A stretch of 39,048 nt of DNA from Pseudomonadota bacterium (GCA_018241145.1 JAFEEJ010000253.1:1-39048), one strand, 5' to 3'. Numbered from the stretch's first letter, positions 30,367-37,706 are shown. Notes: generated by a model not told the origin, from the sequence alone. A program made the numbers and translations.

Positions 30367-30879
30367 TCAACGCAACAGCGCCGCCGCGACCTGCATCACG
30401 ATCAACGCATAGATCGCCGCCAGCACGTCGTCCAGCATCACGCCCAGACCGCCGTGCACGCGCGCATCCGCGAGCCGGATCGGCCACGGCTTCCAGACAT
30501 CGAACAGTCGGAACAGGACGAAGCCCGCGACCAGCCACGGCCAGCCTGCCGGCGCGACGCACAGCGCGAGCCACTGGCCGACGAATTCGTCCCACACCAA
30601 CGCGCGGTGATCGTCCACGCCGAGCCGCCTGCCGGCGACGCCGCAGGCCCAGACGCCCAGCGCGAACGCGAGCAACAGCACGACCACGTACCACGCGACG
30701 GGCAAATATCGCAACGCGAACCACCAGGGAACCAGCGCGACCAGCGAACCGGCCGTGCCCGGCGCGCGCGGCACCAGGCCCGAGCCGAAACCGGTGGCGA
30801 TCCAGCCGTCCGCATGCGTGAGCAGCGCGCGGATCTGTGCGCGCGCCAGCGTTTTTTTCTCGGCCCGGGTTTCGCTCAT
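30367..30879 (-). CDS. pgpA: Phosphatidylglycerophosphatase A
   Basis: PgpA, 170 aa, removes phosphate from phosphatidylglycerophosphate to give phosphatidylglycerol at the inner membrane. Landmarks: GLVPRAPGTAGSLVAL, VWDEFVGQWLAL, FRLFDVWKPWPI and GGLGVMLDDVLAAIYA, with several hydrophobic segments. The start MSETRAEKK overlaps the thiL stop by 4 bases. It is the last gene of the rib-nusB-thiL-pgpA operon, a common proteobacterial order. Confidence 0.95.
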   Translation of the reverse strand: MSETRAEKKTLARAQIRALLTHADGWIATGFGSGLVPRAPGTAGSLVALVPWWFALRYLPVAWYVVVLLLAFALGVWACGVAGRRLGVDDHRALVWDEFVGQWLALCVAPAGWPWLVAGFVLFRLFDVWKPWPIRLADARVHGGLGVMLDDVLAAIYALIVMQVAAALLR

Positions 30880-31850
30880 GTGGCGAAATGCTGCCAGCCG
30901 CGGCGCCGTGGTTCCAGCGTCTTGCCGTTCGCGTCGAACACGCGCACGCCGGGTTGCGCCACGACGCGGCCGATGCGCGTGGCGCCGCAGTCCAGCGCGG
31001 CGAAGGCCCGCGCGACACGCGCGCTGTCGGCTTCGCTCGCGGTGAAGCACAATTCGTAGTCGTCGCCGCCGGCCAGCGCGAAGCCGCGTCGCTGCGCGGC
31101 AGGAAAGGCTTCTTGCAGGACCGGCGACAGCGGCAATGCGTCCGCATCGATTTCAGCGCCGACGCCGCTCGCACAGCAGAGGTGGCCAAGGTCCTCCAGC
31201 AAGCCATCGGAGACGTCGATGCATGCGCCGGCAATGCCGCGCAGCGCGAGTCCCGCGGCAACGCGGGGTTCCGGGCGGTTCAATCGTGCGGGCAACGCCG
31301 CGGCTGCCCGCGTTTCCGGTCCCCGATTCCCGATTCCCGATTCCCGCATTTCGAGCGCGCCCGCCGCATCGCCGAGCGTCCCCGTCACGAACACCGCGTC
31401 CCCCGCGCGCGCACCGGAACGCAACAGCGCACCGCCTTCCGGCACGAAACCCATCGCCGTCACCGTGATGCCCAAGGGTCCGCGCGTGGTGTCGCCGCCG
31501 ACCAGCGCGACTTCAAATTGCCGCGCCAGTTCCATGAAGCCCTCCGCGAATTGTTCGACGAAGCGCACGTCGGCAAGCGGCAACGCCAGTGCCAGCATCG
31601 CCCACGCCGGTTGCGCGCCCATCGCGGCAAGATCCGAGAGATTCACGGCCAGCGATTTCCAGCCGATGTCCTGCGGCGCGGTCGCCTCGGGAAAATGCAC
31701 GCCCGCGACCAGCGTGTCGGTGCATGCCACCAGCCGCTGTCCCGCCGGCACCTCCAGCAACGCGGCGTCGTCGCCGATGCCGAGCACGACATCACCGCGC
31801 GAGTGCATGGCACGCGCGCGGATCAACTCGATCAGGTCGAACTCAGCCAC
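30876..31850 (-). CDS. thiL: Thiamine-monophosphate kinase ThiL
   Basis: ThiL, 324 aa, phosphorylates thiamine monophosphate to the active diphosphate. Motifs: GIGDDAALLE (24-33), ACTDTLVAGVHF, AVNLSDLAAMGA, VGGDTTRGP and CIDVSDGLLEDLGHL. The start is a GTG at 31850, giving (M)AEFDLIELIRAR as in other ThiL proteins; it overlaps the end of the upstream YjbR gene by 8 bases. An extra stretch at about 168-180 (MRESGIGNRGPET) is encoded by a run of GGGAATC heptamers and is not part of the conserved core. Everything else appears intact. Confidence 0.94.
   Translation of the reverse strand: MAEFDLIELIRARAMHSRGDVVLGIGDDAALLEVPAGQRLVACTDTLVAGVHFPEATAPQDIGWKSLAVNLSDLAAMGAQPAWAMLALALPLADVRFVEQFAEGFMELARQFEVALVGGDTTRGPLGITVTAMGFVPEGGALLRSGARAGDAVFVTGTLGDAAGALEMRESGIGNRGPETRAAAALPARLNRPEPRVAAGLALRGIAGACIDVSDGLLEDLGHLCCASGVGAEIDADALPLSPVLQEAFPAAQRRGFALAGGDDYELCFTASEADSARVARAFAALDCGATRIGRVVAQPGVRVFDANGKTLEPRRRGWQHFAT
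31322..31346. repeat. Heptamer array inside thiL
   Basis: CCCGATT is repeated three times (31322-31342) followed by a partial CCCG. On the coding strand it reads GGGAATC and encodes part of E-S-G-I-G-N-R-G. Three units are 21 bases, so frame is kept; gain or loss of one unit would shift it. Confidence 0.85.
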
Positions 31851-32205
31851 GTTGGCCGGGCGCGATTTTCGAAGACGCCGCAAGCTTCTTCGGCGCCACC
31901 AGCATCCAGGCGGTTCGCAACAATCCACCGAAGGTCGGCGCGTCGATGCCGTCGAGCTGCACGCAGGTCCAGCCATGCCGGCCCCACGCCGGAACGCTTG
32001 AAAACACTTCCGGATCGGACAGGCTCAAGGCCGTCTGGTCAGCCACCGACAATTTCAGGATCGCGCGCAGCTCGTCTTTGTCCGGCGCGGAAAGTTGCGC
32101 GAATATCTTGCCGCGAATGCGAAATGACGGGCTGCCGAAGTGGTCTTTTTCCTCCACCTCGGGCAACGACAACGCAAGTTTCCTGGCGGCATCGAAGGTC
32201 AGCAT
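31843..32205 (-). CDS. MmcQ/YjbR family protein
   Basis: The protein has 120 aa: MLTFDAARKLALSLPEVEEKDHFGSPSFRIRGKIFAQL at the N-terminus and HGWTCVQLDG in the C-terminal half, the usual pattern of small YjbR/MmcQ (CyaY-like fold) proteins, sometimes called DNA-binding. The biochemical role is not known. It sits 4 bases after nusB and overlaps the thiL start by 8 bases, so it is inserted in the otherwise standard nusB-thiL junction and should be cotranscribed. Confidence 0.85.
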   Translation of the reverse strand: MLTFDAARKLALSLPEVEEKDHFGSPSFRIRGKIFAQLSAPDKDELRAILKLSVADQTALSLSDPEVFSSVPAWGRHGWTCVQLDGIDAPTFGGLLRTAWMLVAPKKLAASSKIAPGQRG

Positions 32206-32209
32206 CGGA

Positions 32210-32665
32210 TCAGCCGGAAGCGGCTTCCGCCGCGCGCCACTCGCGCGCCAGCTTGTCGAGCACGCCGTTGACGTAGGTGTGGCCGTGCTCGGAACCGAAG
32301 CGTTTCACCAGTTCGATCGCCTCGTTCAACACCACGCGGTACGGCACATCGAGGCGGTATTTCAGTTCATAGGCGCCCAGGCGCAGCGCAGCGCGCTCGA
32401 TCGGATCGACCTGCTCGATGCCGCGATCGAGGAACGGCGCGAGCGCTGCATCCAGTTCCCCGCGATGCGCATCCACGCCGCGCACCAGGTCCTCGAAATA
32501 CTCGAGGTCGGCGACCTGCATGTCCTGTTCGTGGCGGAACTGCTCGATGACCGCGCGCACGCCGGAGCCGCTCATCTGCCACGCGTACAAGGCCTGCAAC
32601 GCGCGCCGCCGCGCGCGCGATCGTGCCGCGGGATCGATGCCTTGCGGATGTGGGTGCATGCTCAT
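32210..32665 (-). CDS. nusB: Transcription antitermination factor NusB
   Basis: NusB, 151 aa, binds NusE (S10) and boxA RNA in rRNA antitermination. All-helical, with [15 protein letters not shown] near the N-terminus, [16 protein letters not shown] in the middle and [29 protein letters not shown] at the end. The start MSMHPHPQ at 32665 overlaps the ribH stop as ATGA; an ATG three codons earlier is also in frame. Confidence 0.96.
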   Translation of the reverse strand: MSMHPHPQGIDPAARSRARRRALQALYAWQMSGSGVRAVIEQFRHEQDMQVADLEYFEDLVRGVDAHRGELDAALAPFLDRGIEQVDPIERAALRLGAYELKYRLDVPYRVVLNEAIELVKRFGSEHGHTYVNGVLDKLAREWRAAEAASG

Positions 32666-33141
32666 GCGGAGCATTCTCTCATCACCGCCGCCATTTCCAC
32701 CGCCGCGCGCGCGACTTCCCCGCCCTTGTTGCCGTGCATGCCGCCCGCGCGTGCGCGCGCGTCGGCTTCGCGCTCGACCGCCAGCACGCCGTTCAACACC
32801 GGTACGCCGGAATCGAGCGCCACGCGCATCAAGCCGCGCGCGCATTCGTCGGCGACCTGCTCGTAATGGCGCGTTTCACCGCGCACCACGCAACCCAGCG
32901 CGACGATCGCGGCATATTCTTGTTGCACCGCCAGCTTCGCCGCCAACATCGGCAACTCCCATGCGCCCGGAACACGCAGGATCGTCAGCGCGTTTTCATC
33001 CACGCCGCAATCTGCGAACGCACGCCGCGCGCCTTCCACCAGGGCGTCCACGATCCCGCCGTTCCAGCGACTGGCGACGACGGCGTAGCGCGCGCCGGGC
33101 GGCGAACGCAGGCTCGCGGCGGTAGCGTTATCGCGCGACAT
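32662..33141 (-). CDS. ribH: 6,7-dimethyl-8-ribityllumazine synthase
   Basis: RibH, 159 aa, condenses the ribityl-pyrimidine with dihydroxybutanone phosphate. Landmarks: [44 protein letters not shown] with the catalytic histidine, and [10 protein letters not shown]. The start [10 protein letters not shown] overlaps the upstream gene by 14 bases. Length is normal. Confidence 0.96.
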   Translation of the reverse strand: MSRDNATAASLRSPPGARYAVVASRWNGGIVDALVEGARRAFADCGVDENALTILRVPGAWELPMLAAKLAVQQEYAAIVALGCVVRGETRHYEQVADECARGLMRVALDSGVPVLNGVLAVEREADARARAGGMHGNKGGEVARAAVEMAAVMRECSA

Positions 33142-34282
33142 GGCGTTCGCCTCCCGTCTCCCGTTTTCCGTCGTCCGCTTCATCCACGTATTCCACCACT
33201 TCCAGCCCGAAGCCGGACAGTCCGACCAGCTTGCGCGGCGTGCCCAGCACGCGCAGGCGGCGCACGCCGAGGTCGGCCAATATTTGCGCGCCCAATCCCA
33301 GCTGGCGCCATTCGCGCTGGGCGGCGACGTTGCGGGCGTTACTCGGTACGGTCAGGGATTCGCAGTTCAGACGCGCCAGCAACGCGCCCGAATCTTCGGG
33401 GGAAGCCAGCACCACCACCACGCCGCGGCCCTCGTCGGCGACGCACCGCAGTGCCGCGGTCATGGTCATGCCCAGATCGTCGCGCCTCAGGTGCAGCACA
33501 TCGGACAGGGTATTGCGCACGTGCACCCGCGCCAGCACCGGCGCGCCGTCGTCGAGCGTGCCGCGCGCGAGCGCGAAGTGCAGGTCGCCGTGCAGGCGAT
33601 CGCGCCACGCGACCAGCCGGAACGCGCCGCACTCGGTTTCGATTTCGGATTCATGTACACGCTCGACGGTCTTTTCGGTCGCCAGCCGATGCCGGATCAG
33701 GTCCGCGATGGTTCCGATCTTCAAGCCATGCTTCGCGGCGAAGGCTTCGAGATCGGGACGCCGCGCCATCGAACCGTCCTCGCGCAGGATTTCGACCAGC
33801 ACGCCCGCGGGCCCGCAGCCGGCGAGTTGCGCGAGATCCATCGCGGCTTCGGTGTGGCCTGCGCGGGTCAGCACGCCGCCGGGTTGCGCCAGCAAGGGGA
33901 ACACATGCCCGGGCTGGACCAGGTCGGACGGGTTGGCGTCCGCCGCGACCGCGACCTGGATGGTGCGCGCGCGATCGTGCGCGGAAATGCCGGTGGTGAC
34001 GCCGCTCGCCGCTTCGATCGAGACGGTGAAGTTGGTGTGGTACGCCGAGCCGTTGTCGCGCACCATCGGCTGCAGGCCGAGCTGGCGGCCGCGCGCCTGG
34101 TCGATCGCGAGGCAGATCAGTCCACGGCCCTCGCGCGCCATGAAGTTGATGTCTTCCGCGCGCACCTTGCCCGCGGCCATGATCAGGTCGCCCTCGTTTT
34201 CGCGGTCCTCGTCGTCCAGCATCACGACCATGCGGCCGATGGCGATTTCGTCGAGCAATTCGGGAATGGCGGAAAAACTCAT
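33128..34282 (-). CDS. ribBX: Dihydroxybutanone-phosphate synthase with degenerate RibA domain (RibBX)
   Basis: The protein has 384 aa. Residues 1-205 are a complete 3,4-dihydroxy-2-butanone-4-phosphate synthase: [15 protein letters not shown] (23-37), [16 protein letters not shown] and the [15 protein letters not shown] segment with H143. Residues 206-384 align by shape with GTP cyclohydrolase II, but the place of the zinc cysteines (L-R-C-D-C-G in active enzymes) reads LHLRRDDLG (263-271). The second half is therefore unlikely to have cyclohydrolase activity. This is the RibBX arrangement described in proteobacteria; an active RibA would be elsewhere. No clear ribosome site precedes the ATG. 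Confidence 0.9.
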   Translation of the reverse strand: MSFSAIPELLDEIAIGRMVVMLDDEDRENEGDLIMAAGKVRAEDINFMAREGRGLICLAIDQARGRQLGLQPMVRDNGSAYHTNFTVSIEAASGVTTGISAHDRARTIQVAVAADANPSDLVQPGHVFPLLAQPGGVLTRAGHTEAAMDLAQLAGCGPAGVLVEILREDGSMARRPDLEAFAAKHGLKIGTIADLIRHRLATEKTVERVHESEIETECGAFRLVAWRDRLHGDLHFALARGTLDDGAPVLARVHVRNTLSDVLHLRRDDLGMTMTAALRCVADEGRGVVVVLASPEDSGALLARLNCESLTVPSNARNVAAQREWRQLGLGAQILADLGVRRLRVLGTPRKLVGLSGFGLEVVEYVDEADDGKRETGGERHVAR

Positions 34283-34304
34283 CGGAGAATGCTTTTGTTG
34301 AGAG

Positions 34305-34351
34305 CCGGACATGGATGTCCGCCTTTGATTGACGCGATCAGTGATGATCGC
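34305..34351 (-). repeat. Paired hexaloop palindrome between ribE and ribBX
   Basis: Read on the minus strand: GCGATC-ATCACT-GATCGC (34351-34334), 11 bases containing ATCAAA, then GCGGAC-ATCCAT-GTCCGG at the other end. This matches the two-hairpin plan of the 71-bp repeats near lpoA (same order, same 11-base spacing). The first hairpin covers the last codons and stop of ribE. It fills most of the ribE-ribBX spacer. Confidence 0.8.
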
Positions 34352-34937
34352 AGGAACGAAGCCGTTCGACGTAGCGCGCCAGCAGGTCGATTTCCAGGTT
34401 CACCCGGTCTCCCGCGCCGCGGTCGGCGAACGTCGTGTGTTCGACCGTGTGCGGGATCAAATTGACTTCGAATTCATTGCCGCCAACGGCGTTGACGGTC
34501 AGGCTGACGCCGTCCACGCACACCGAACCCTTGGCCGCAATGTAGCGCATGAGTTCCTGCGGCGCCGCGATGCGCCAGCGCTGCGAACGCGCGTCCGGTT
34601 CGATCGCGGTGATCGTGCCGATGCCATCGACATGTCCCGAGACCAGATGCCCGCCGAGGCGGTCGGACAACCGCAAGGCCTTTTCGAGATTCACGCGATC
34701 GCCGATGCCGAGGGCGCCGAGCGTGGTGAGCGACAACGATTCGTTCGAGACATCGAACGCCAGCATGTCGCCCTCGCGCATCACCACGGTCAGGCAGCAA
34801 CCCGACACCGCGATGCTGTCGCCCAGCGCGACGTCGGTTGCATCGAACCCCGGCGCCACGATGCTGAAACGCAGGTCGCCGCCGCGCGCTTCGCTGCGCG
34901 CGACGCGGCCGGTGGCCTGGATGATGCCGGTGAACAT
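34338..34937 (-). CDS. ribE: Riboflavin synthase alpha subunit
   Basis: Riboflavin synthase, 199 aa, dismutates two lumazines to riboflavin. It has two lumazine-binding barrels: MFTGIIQATG at the N-terminus with SGCCLTV and FDVSNESLSLT, then GGHLVSGHVDG, CVDGVSLTVN and IPHTVEHTTF. The start is fixed by the standard MFTGIIQ. A GAGGGA ribosome site lies inside a hairpin just upstream, behind an FMN riboswitch. Confidence 0.97.
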   Translation of the reverse strand: MFTGIIQATGRVARSEARGGDLRFSIVAPGFDATDVALGDSIAVSGCCLTVVMREGDMLAFDVSNESLSLTTLGALGIGDRVNLEKALRLSDRLGGHLVSGHVDGIGTITAIEPDARSQRWRIAAPQELMRYIAAKGSVCVDGVSLTVNAVGGNEFEVNLIPHTVEHTTFADRGAGDRVNLEIDLLARYVERLRSCDHH

Positions 34938-34942
34938 CAGCG

Positions 34943-34961
34943 CATCCCTCGAAACGGGATG
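34943..34961 (-). promoter_or_regulatory. Hairpin hiding the ribE ribosome site
   Basis: CATCCC (34961-34956 on the minus strand) pairs with GGGATG (34948-34943), loop GTTTCGA. The GAGGGA Shine-Dalgarno sequence lies in the loop and 3' arm, 5 bases from the ATG. A second hairpin, CGTTCTC with GAGAACG (34988-35016), lies upstream. Together they could be the expression platform of the FMN riboswitch acting on translation. Confidence 0.55.
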
Positions 34962-35053
34962 GCGCATGTGCAGGCAATGGACATGAACGTTCTCCGCGTG
35001 ACGAATGGCGAGAACGCCCCAAGGCATGAGGCCGGCGCGCGATGCGCCGAACC

Positions 35054-35213
35054 GTCTTCGCTTCATCCGGACTTTCCGGCAGCGATGCACCCCTGCCGAC
35101 CGTCGGCTCCGGCATTCGACCGGATCTGCTGACCTTCCGCCGTGGCGAAAGCGCTCGCGGGCTTGTTCTTGCGAACCTACCGCCGGTGGGGAATCGCACC
35201 CCGCCCTGAAGAC
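35054..35213 (-). ncRNA. FMN riboswitch (RFN element)
   Basis: An FMN-sensing aptamer of about 160 nt. P1 is GTCTTC (35213-35208) with GAAGAC (35059-35054). In between, the conserved parts read in order: AGGGCGGGGTGCGATTCCCC, ACCGGCGGTA, GCCCGCGAGCGC, GGTCAGCAGATCCGGT, GAATGCCGGAGCCGACGGT, and AGTCCGGATGAAG. It lies 117 bases upstream of ribE on the same strand and would lower ribE-ribBX-ribH expression when FMN is plentiful. ribD lies upstream of it and is not covered. Confidence 0.96.
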
Positions 35214-35237
35214 GTTGCCGGCATGGCCGGCGCGCGC

Positions 35238-35246
35238 ATTTTAGCA
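35238..35246 (-). promoter_or_regulatory. Promoter of the ribE operon (extended -10)
   Basis: TGC-TAAAAT on the minus strand lies 25 to 33 bases before the riboswitch P1 helix. No -35 match is seen at 17 bases. The placement between the oxidoreductase stop and the aptamer fits a promoter for the riboswitch transcript. Confidence 0.6.
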
Positions 35247-35269
35247 CCGCACGCCCGATCGCGCCGCGG

Positions 35270-36298
35270 TCATCGCCCCAACGCCTGCCCGGTCAGGCGA
35301 CGGTAGTCGCGCAATACCTCATCCATCACCCGACTGGTGCGCGCGGCGCTTGCGGCGGTGGAGGGACAGGCGCCGGGTTGACCCGTGAGTTCGGCGACGA
35401 TGGTTTCGATCAGGGGTTGCTGGATGTGCGCCGGGTTCCCGACGTGGAACTCGCGCATGCCGGTGGCGTTCTCCAGACGGATCGGGCCGTCGCCGAAGGT
35501 CGCGAAAGACAAACGCCCGGCATCGCCGATCACCTCGATGCAGTCCTGGCGCTGCAGGCTGTCGAAGTTCCACAGGCCGGTGCCGAGCATGCCGTTGCCG
35601 AACGCGTATGACATGGCAACGGAATCTTCGGCCGCGTAGCTGCCGCGCTGGTTGCCGGCGTGGCCACTGACGTTGGTGATCGGCCCGAACAGCCAGTCGA
35701 GGATGTCCAGGGTATGGCAACCAAGGTCCATGAACAGGCCGCCGCCGGAAATCTCCGGGCGCACGTGCCAGTGCGGTCCTTGCGGATCGTCGTAACGAGG
35801 ATTGTGCGGCTTGGCGTACAGCACGTGCACCGCGCGCGGCGCGCCGATGGCCTGCTGGTCGAAGAGCAGTTCGCGCACCTTGTGGAAGCGCGGCAGCATG
35901 CGCCGGTAATACGCCACGAACACCGGCACGTTGGCGATACGGGCCGCGTCGATGATCGCCGCGCACTCGGCCGCATCCATCGCAAAGGGTTTTTCGACGT
36001 ACACCGGTTTGCCCGCGGCGATGCTCATCAGCGCGTAGAGCTTGTGGGTCGAAGGCGGCGTGGCCACGTACACCGCATCCACTTCGGCATCATCGACCAG
36101 CGCCTGCGCATCGGCGTACCACTTCGGTACACCATGCCGCTGCGCATACTCGCGTGCCTTCGCCGCATCGCGCCGCATCACCGCGATCAACGCCGAGTGC
36201 CGGGCCTTCTGCAAGGCCGGCCCGCTCTTCACCTCGGTGACATCGCCGCAACCGATGATGCCCCAGCGGATGGTTTTCGTGCCGGGGTCAGCGTTCAC
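35270..36298 (-). CDS. Gfo/Idh/MocA family oxidoreductase
   Basis: The protein has 342 aa. An NAD(P)-binding Rossmann start RWGIIGCGDVTEV (11-23) is followed by VYVATPPSTHKLYAL and VEKPFAM (101-107) with the conserved lysine, and by GGGLFMDLGCHTLDILDWLFG in the C-terminal domain with the catalytic D/H pair. These enzymes oxidise or reduce sugars, inositols or pyrroles; the substrate here cannot be told. The start is GTG at 36298, 18 bases after the ribD stop. It lies between ribD and the FMN riboswitch, an uncommon place, and may be transcribed with ribD. Confidence 0.88.
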   Translation of the reverse strand: MNADPGTKTIRWGIIGCGDVTEVKSGPALQKARHSALIAVMRRDAAKAREYAQRHGVPKWYADAQALVDDAEVDAVYVATPPSTHKLYALMSIAAGKPVYVEKPFAMDAAECAAIIDAARIANVPVFVAYYRRMLPRFHKVRELLFDQQAIGAPRAVHVLYAKPHNPRYDDPQGPHWHVRPEISGGGLFMDLGCHTLDILDWLFGPITNVSGHAGNQRGSYAAEDSVAMSYAFGNGMLGTGLWNFDSLQRQDCIEVIGDAGRLSFATFGDGPIRLENATGMREFHVGNPAHIQQPLIETIVAELTGQPGACPSTAASAARTSRVMDEVLRDYRRLTGQALGR

Positions 36299-36316
36299 GG
36301 ACAGGGCTTCCCCGGT

Positions 36317-37570
36317 TCACGGCGCCGTACGCAAACGCAGGCGCAGGTCTTCACCGATCCGGCGCTGCTCGATCACGCGCAAGGAATGCCGCTGCGTCAT
36401 GCTCTGCAATGATGGCAGCGCCAGCAACGGACGCGCGCTGTCGCCCAGCAGCACCGGCGCGACGTAGAGCAGCAGTTCGTCCACCAATCCGGCTTCGAAC
36501 AACGCGCCGCACAGGCGCGGGCCGGCCTCCACCTGCAGCTCGTTGACACCGCGCGCGGCGAGCAATTGCAACACGGTCCCGAGGTCGGGCTTGCCTTTTG
36601 CATCGATGGCGACCGCCGAGAGTTCCACACGTGCGTGGCGATCATCGCGCGGGCTTGCGCCCGGTGCATGCAGCACCAGCGTCGGCGCACTGCCGTCGAG
36701 CAGATGCGCCGCGGGTGGCAAGGCATCGAGCCGCGCATCAAGCACCACGCGCAGCGGCTTGAAGCTTTCCCCCTCTCCCTCCGGGAGAGGGTGGCCCGAA
36801 GGGCCGGGTGAGGGTTCGGAATTACTGCGACACTCCATTTCCATCGAACCCTCACCCCTGCCCCTCTCCCGGTGGGAGAGGGGTTCAAGACCGGGCAACC
36901 GCACCGTCAAGCGCGGATCGTCCGCGCGCGCAGTGCCGGCAGCAGTGAGAATGGCCGAACTGCGTGCGCGCCAGCGCTGCACGTCCGCGCGCGCGGGCTC
37001 GCCGGTGATCCACTTCGATTCGCCGTTCGCAAGCGCGGTGCGGCCGTCCAGGCTCATCGCCAGCTTCAACCGTACCCAAGGGCGACCGCGTTCGAAGCGT
37101 GCGAAAAATCCGCAGTTCAATTCGCGCGCGGCCTCGCGCATCAAGCCGGCATGAACCTCGATTCCCGCGTCGCGCAGGCGTTGCAGCCCGCCGCCGGCGG
37201 TTTTCGGATTGGGATCTTCGCAAGCGGCGACCACGCGCGCGATGCCGGCTTCGACCAGCGCATCCGCGCACGGCGGCGTGCGGCCGAAGTGCGCGCACGG
37301 CTCCAGCGTGACGTAGGCCGTCGCGCCGCGCGCGCGTTCGCCGGCGGCGCGCAGTGCGAACACTTCCGCGTGCGGTTCGCCCGCGCGCCGGTGCCAGCCT
37401 TCGCCGATGATTTCGCCATCGCGCGCGATCACGCAGCCGACGCGCGGATTGGGCTGCGTCGTGTACAAACCGCATTCGGCCAAGCGCAACGCGCGCGCCA
37501 TCAGGGCGTGGTCGATGGCCGAAAAACCGGGACTCGGGACTCGGGACTCGGGACTCGGCGAGGCAGTCAT
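36317..37570 (-). CDS. ribD: Bifunctional riboflavin deaminase-reductase RibD with an in-frame insert
   Basis: RibD, 417 aa, deaminates and then reduces the pyrimidine intermediate of riboflavin synthesis. The deaminase zinc site is HAE (67-69) and PCAHFGRTPPC (91-101). The reductase domain starts near WVRLKLAMSLDGRTALANGESKWITG, and QVEAGPRLCGALF lies near its end. Residues of about 227-270 (EPLSHRERGRGEG through EGEGES) are encoded by a palindromic repeat and have no RibD counterpart; they fall in the loop after ADDPRLTVR. The first 15 residues come from a heptamer array. The ATG at 37570 is chosen because the conserved FSAIDHALMARAL begins just after it; the ATG at 37501 would cut into this segment. 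Confidence 0.93.
   Translation of the reverse strand: MTASPSPESRVPSPGFSAIDHALMARALRLAECGLYTTQPNPRVGCVIARDGEIIGEGWHRRAGEPHAEVFALRAAGERARGATAYVTLEPCAHFGRTPPCADALVEAGIARVVAACEDPNPKTAGGGLQRLRDAGIEVHAGLMREAARELNCGFFARFERGRPWVRLKLAMSLDGRTALANGESKWITGEPARADVQRWRARSSAILTAAGTARADDPRLTVRLPGLEPLSHRERGRGEGSMEMECRSNSEPSPGPSGHPLPEGEGESFKPLRVVLDARLDALPPAAHLLDGSAPTLVLHAPGASPRDDRHARVELSAVAIDAKGKPDLGTVLQLLAARGVNELQVEAGPRLCGALFEAGLVDELLLYVAPVLLGDSARPLLALPSLQSMTQRHSLRVIEQRRIGEDLRLRLRTAP
36771..36883. repeat. Palindromic element inserted in frame within ribD
   Basis: The element has hairpin CCCTCTCCC-tcc-GGGAGAGGG (36771-36791), hairpin GGCCC-gaa-GGGCC (36793-36805), a 13-bp inverted pair GGGTGAGGGTTCG (36806-36818) with its complement (36845-36857), and hairpin CCCCTCTCCC-ggt-GGGAGAGGGG (36861-36883). 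Sequences of the CTCTCCC..GGGAGAG..GGGTGAGGG type are dispersed intergenic repeats in many gammaproteobacteria. Here both reading frame and reductase motifs are kept. Confidence 0.85.
37528..37555. repeat. Heptamer array in the first codons of ribD
   Basis: CGGGACT is repeated four times. On the coding strand it encodes the P-S-P-E-S-R-V-P-S-P stretch just after the ribD start codon. Four units are 28 bases, so a change of one unit would put the start out of frame. Confidence 0.88.
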
Positions 37571-37600
37571 CAAATGCTGTCCGACTTCGAAATAAAAAAT

Positions 37601-37686
37601 CGTTCGCGTCGAGCGCAGCTCGCGCAGCGAGCGGGGTCGAAACGCCCTTCGACTTCGGCGCTTCGCGCCTGCGCTCAGGGTGAACG
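37601..37686 (-). terminator. Palindromic element acting as a likely nrdR terminator
   Basis: The ends are an 18-bp imperfect inverted repeat, CGTTCGCGTCGAGCGCAG (37601-37618) and CTGCGCTCAGGGTGAACG (37669-37686), with 14 of 18 positions pairing. Inside are three perfect hairpins: GCTCGC-gca-GCGAGC (37618-37632), GTCGAA-N6-TTCGAC (37636-37653) and GGCGC-ttc-GCGCC (37657-37669). On the minus strand the closed stem is followed directly by ATTTTTTATT. It contains the CCTGAGCG/GTCGAAGGG parts of a repeat common in proteobacteria. It lies between nrdR and ribD. Confidence 0.65.
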
Positions 37687-37706
37687 GTGTATTGCGATGC
37701 GTCGCT

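Noticed and set aside
36771..36883. Insertion sequence in ribD
   Set aside because: No transposase and only about 113 bases; better described as a non-autonomous palindromic repeat.
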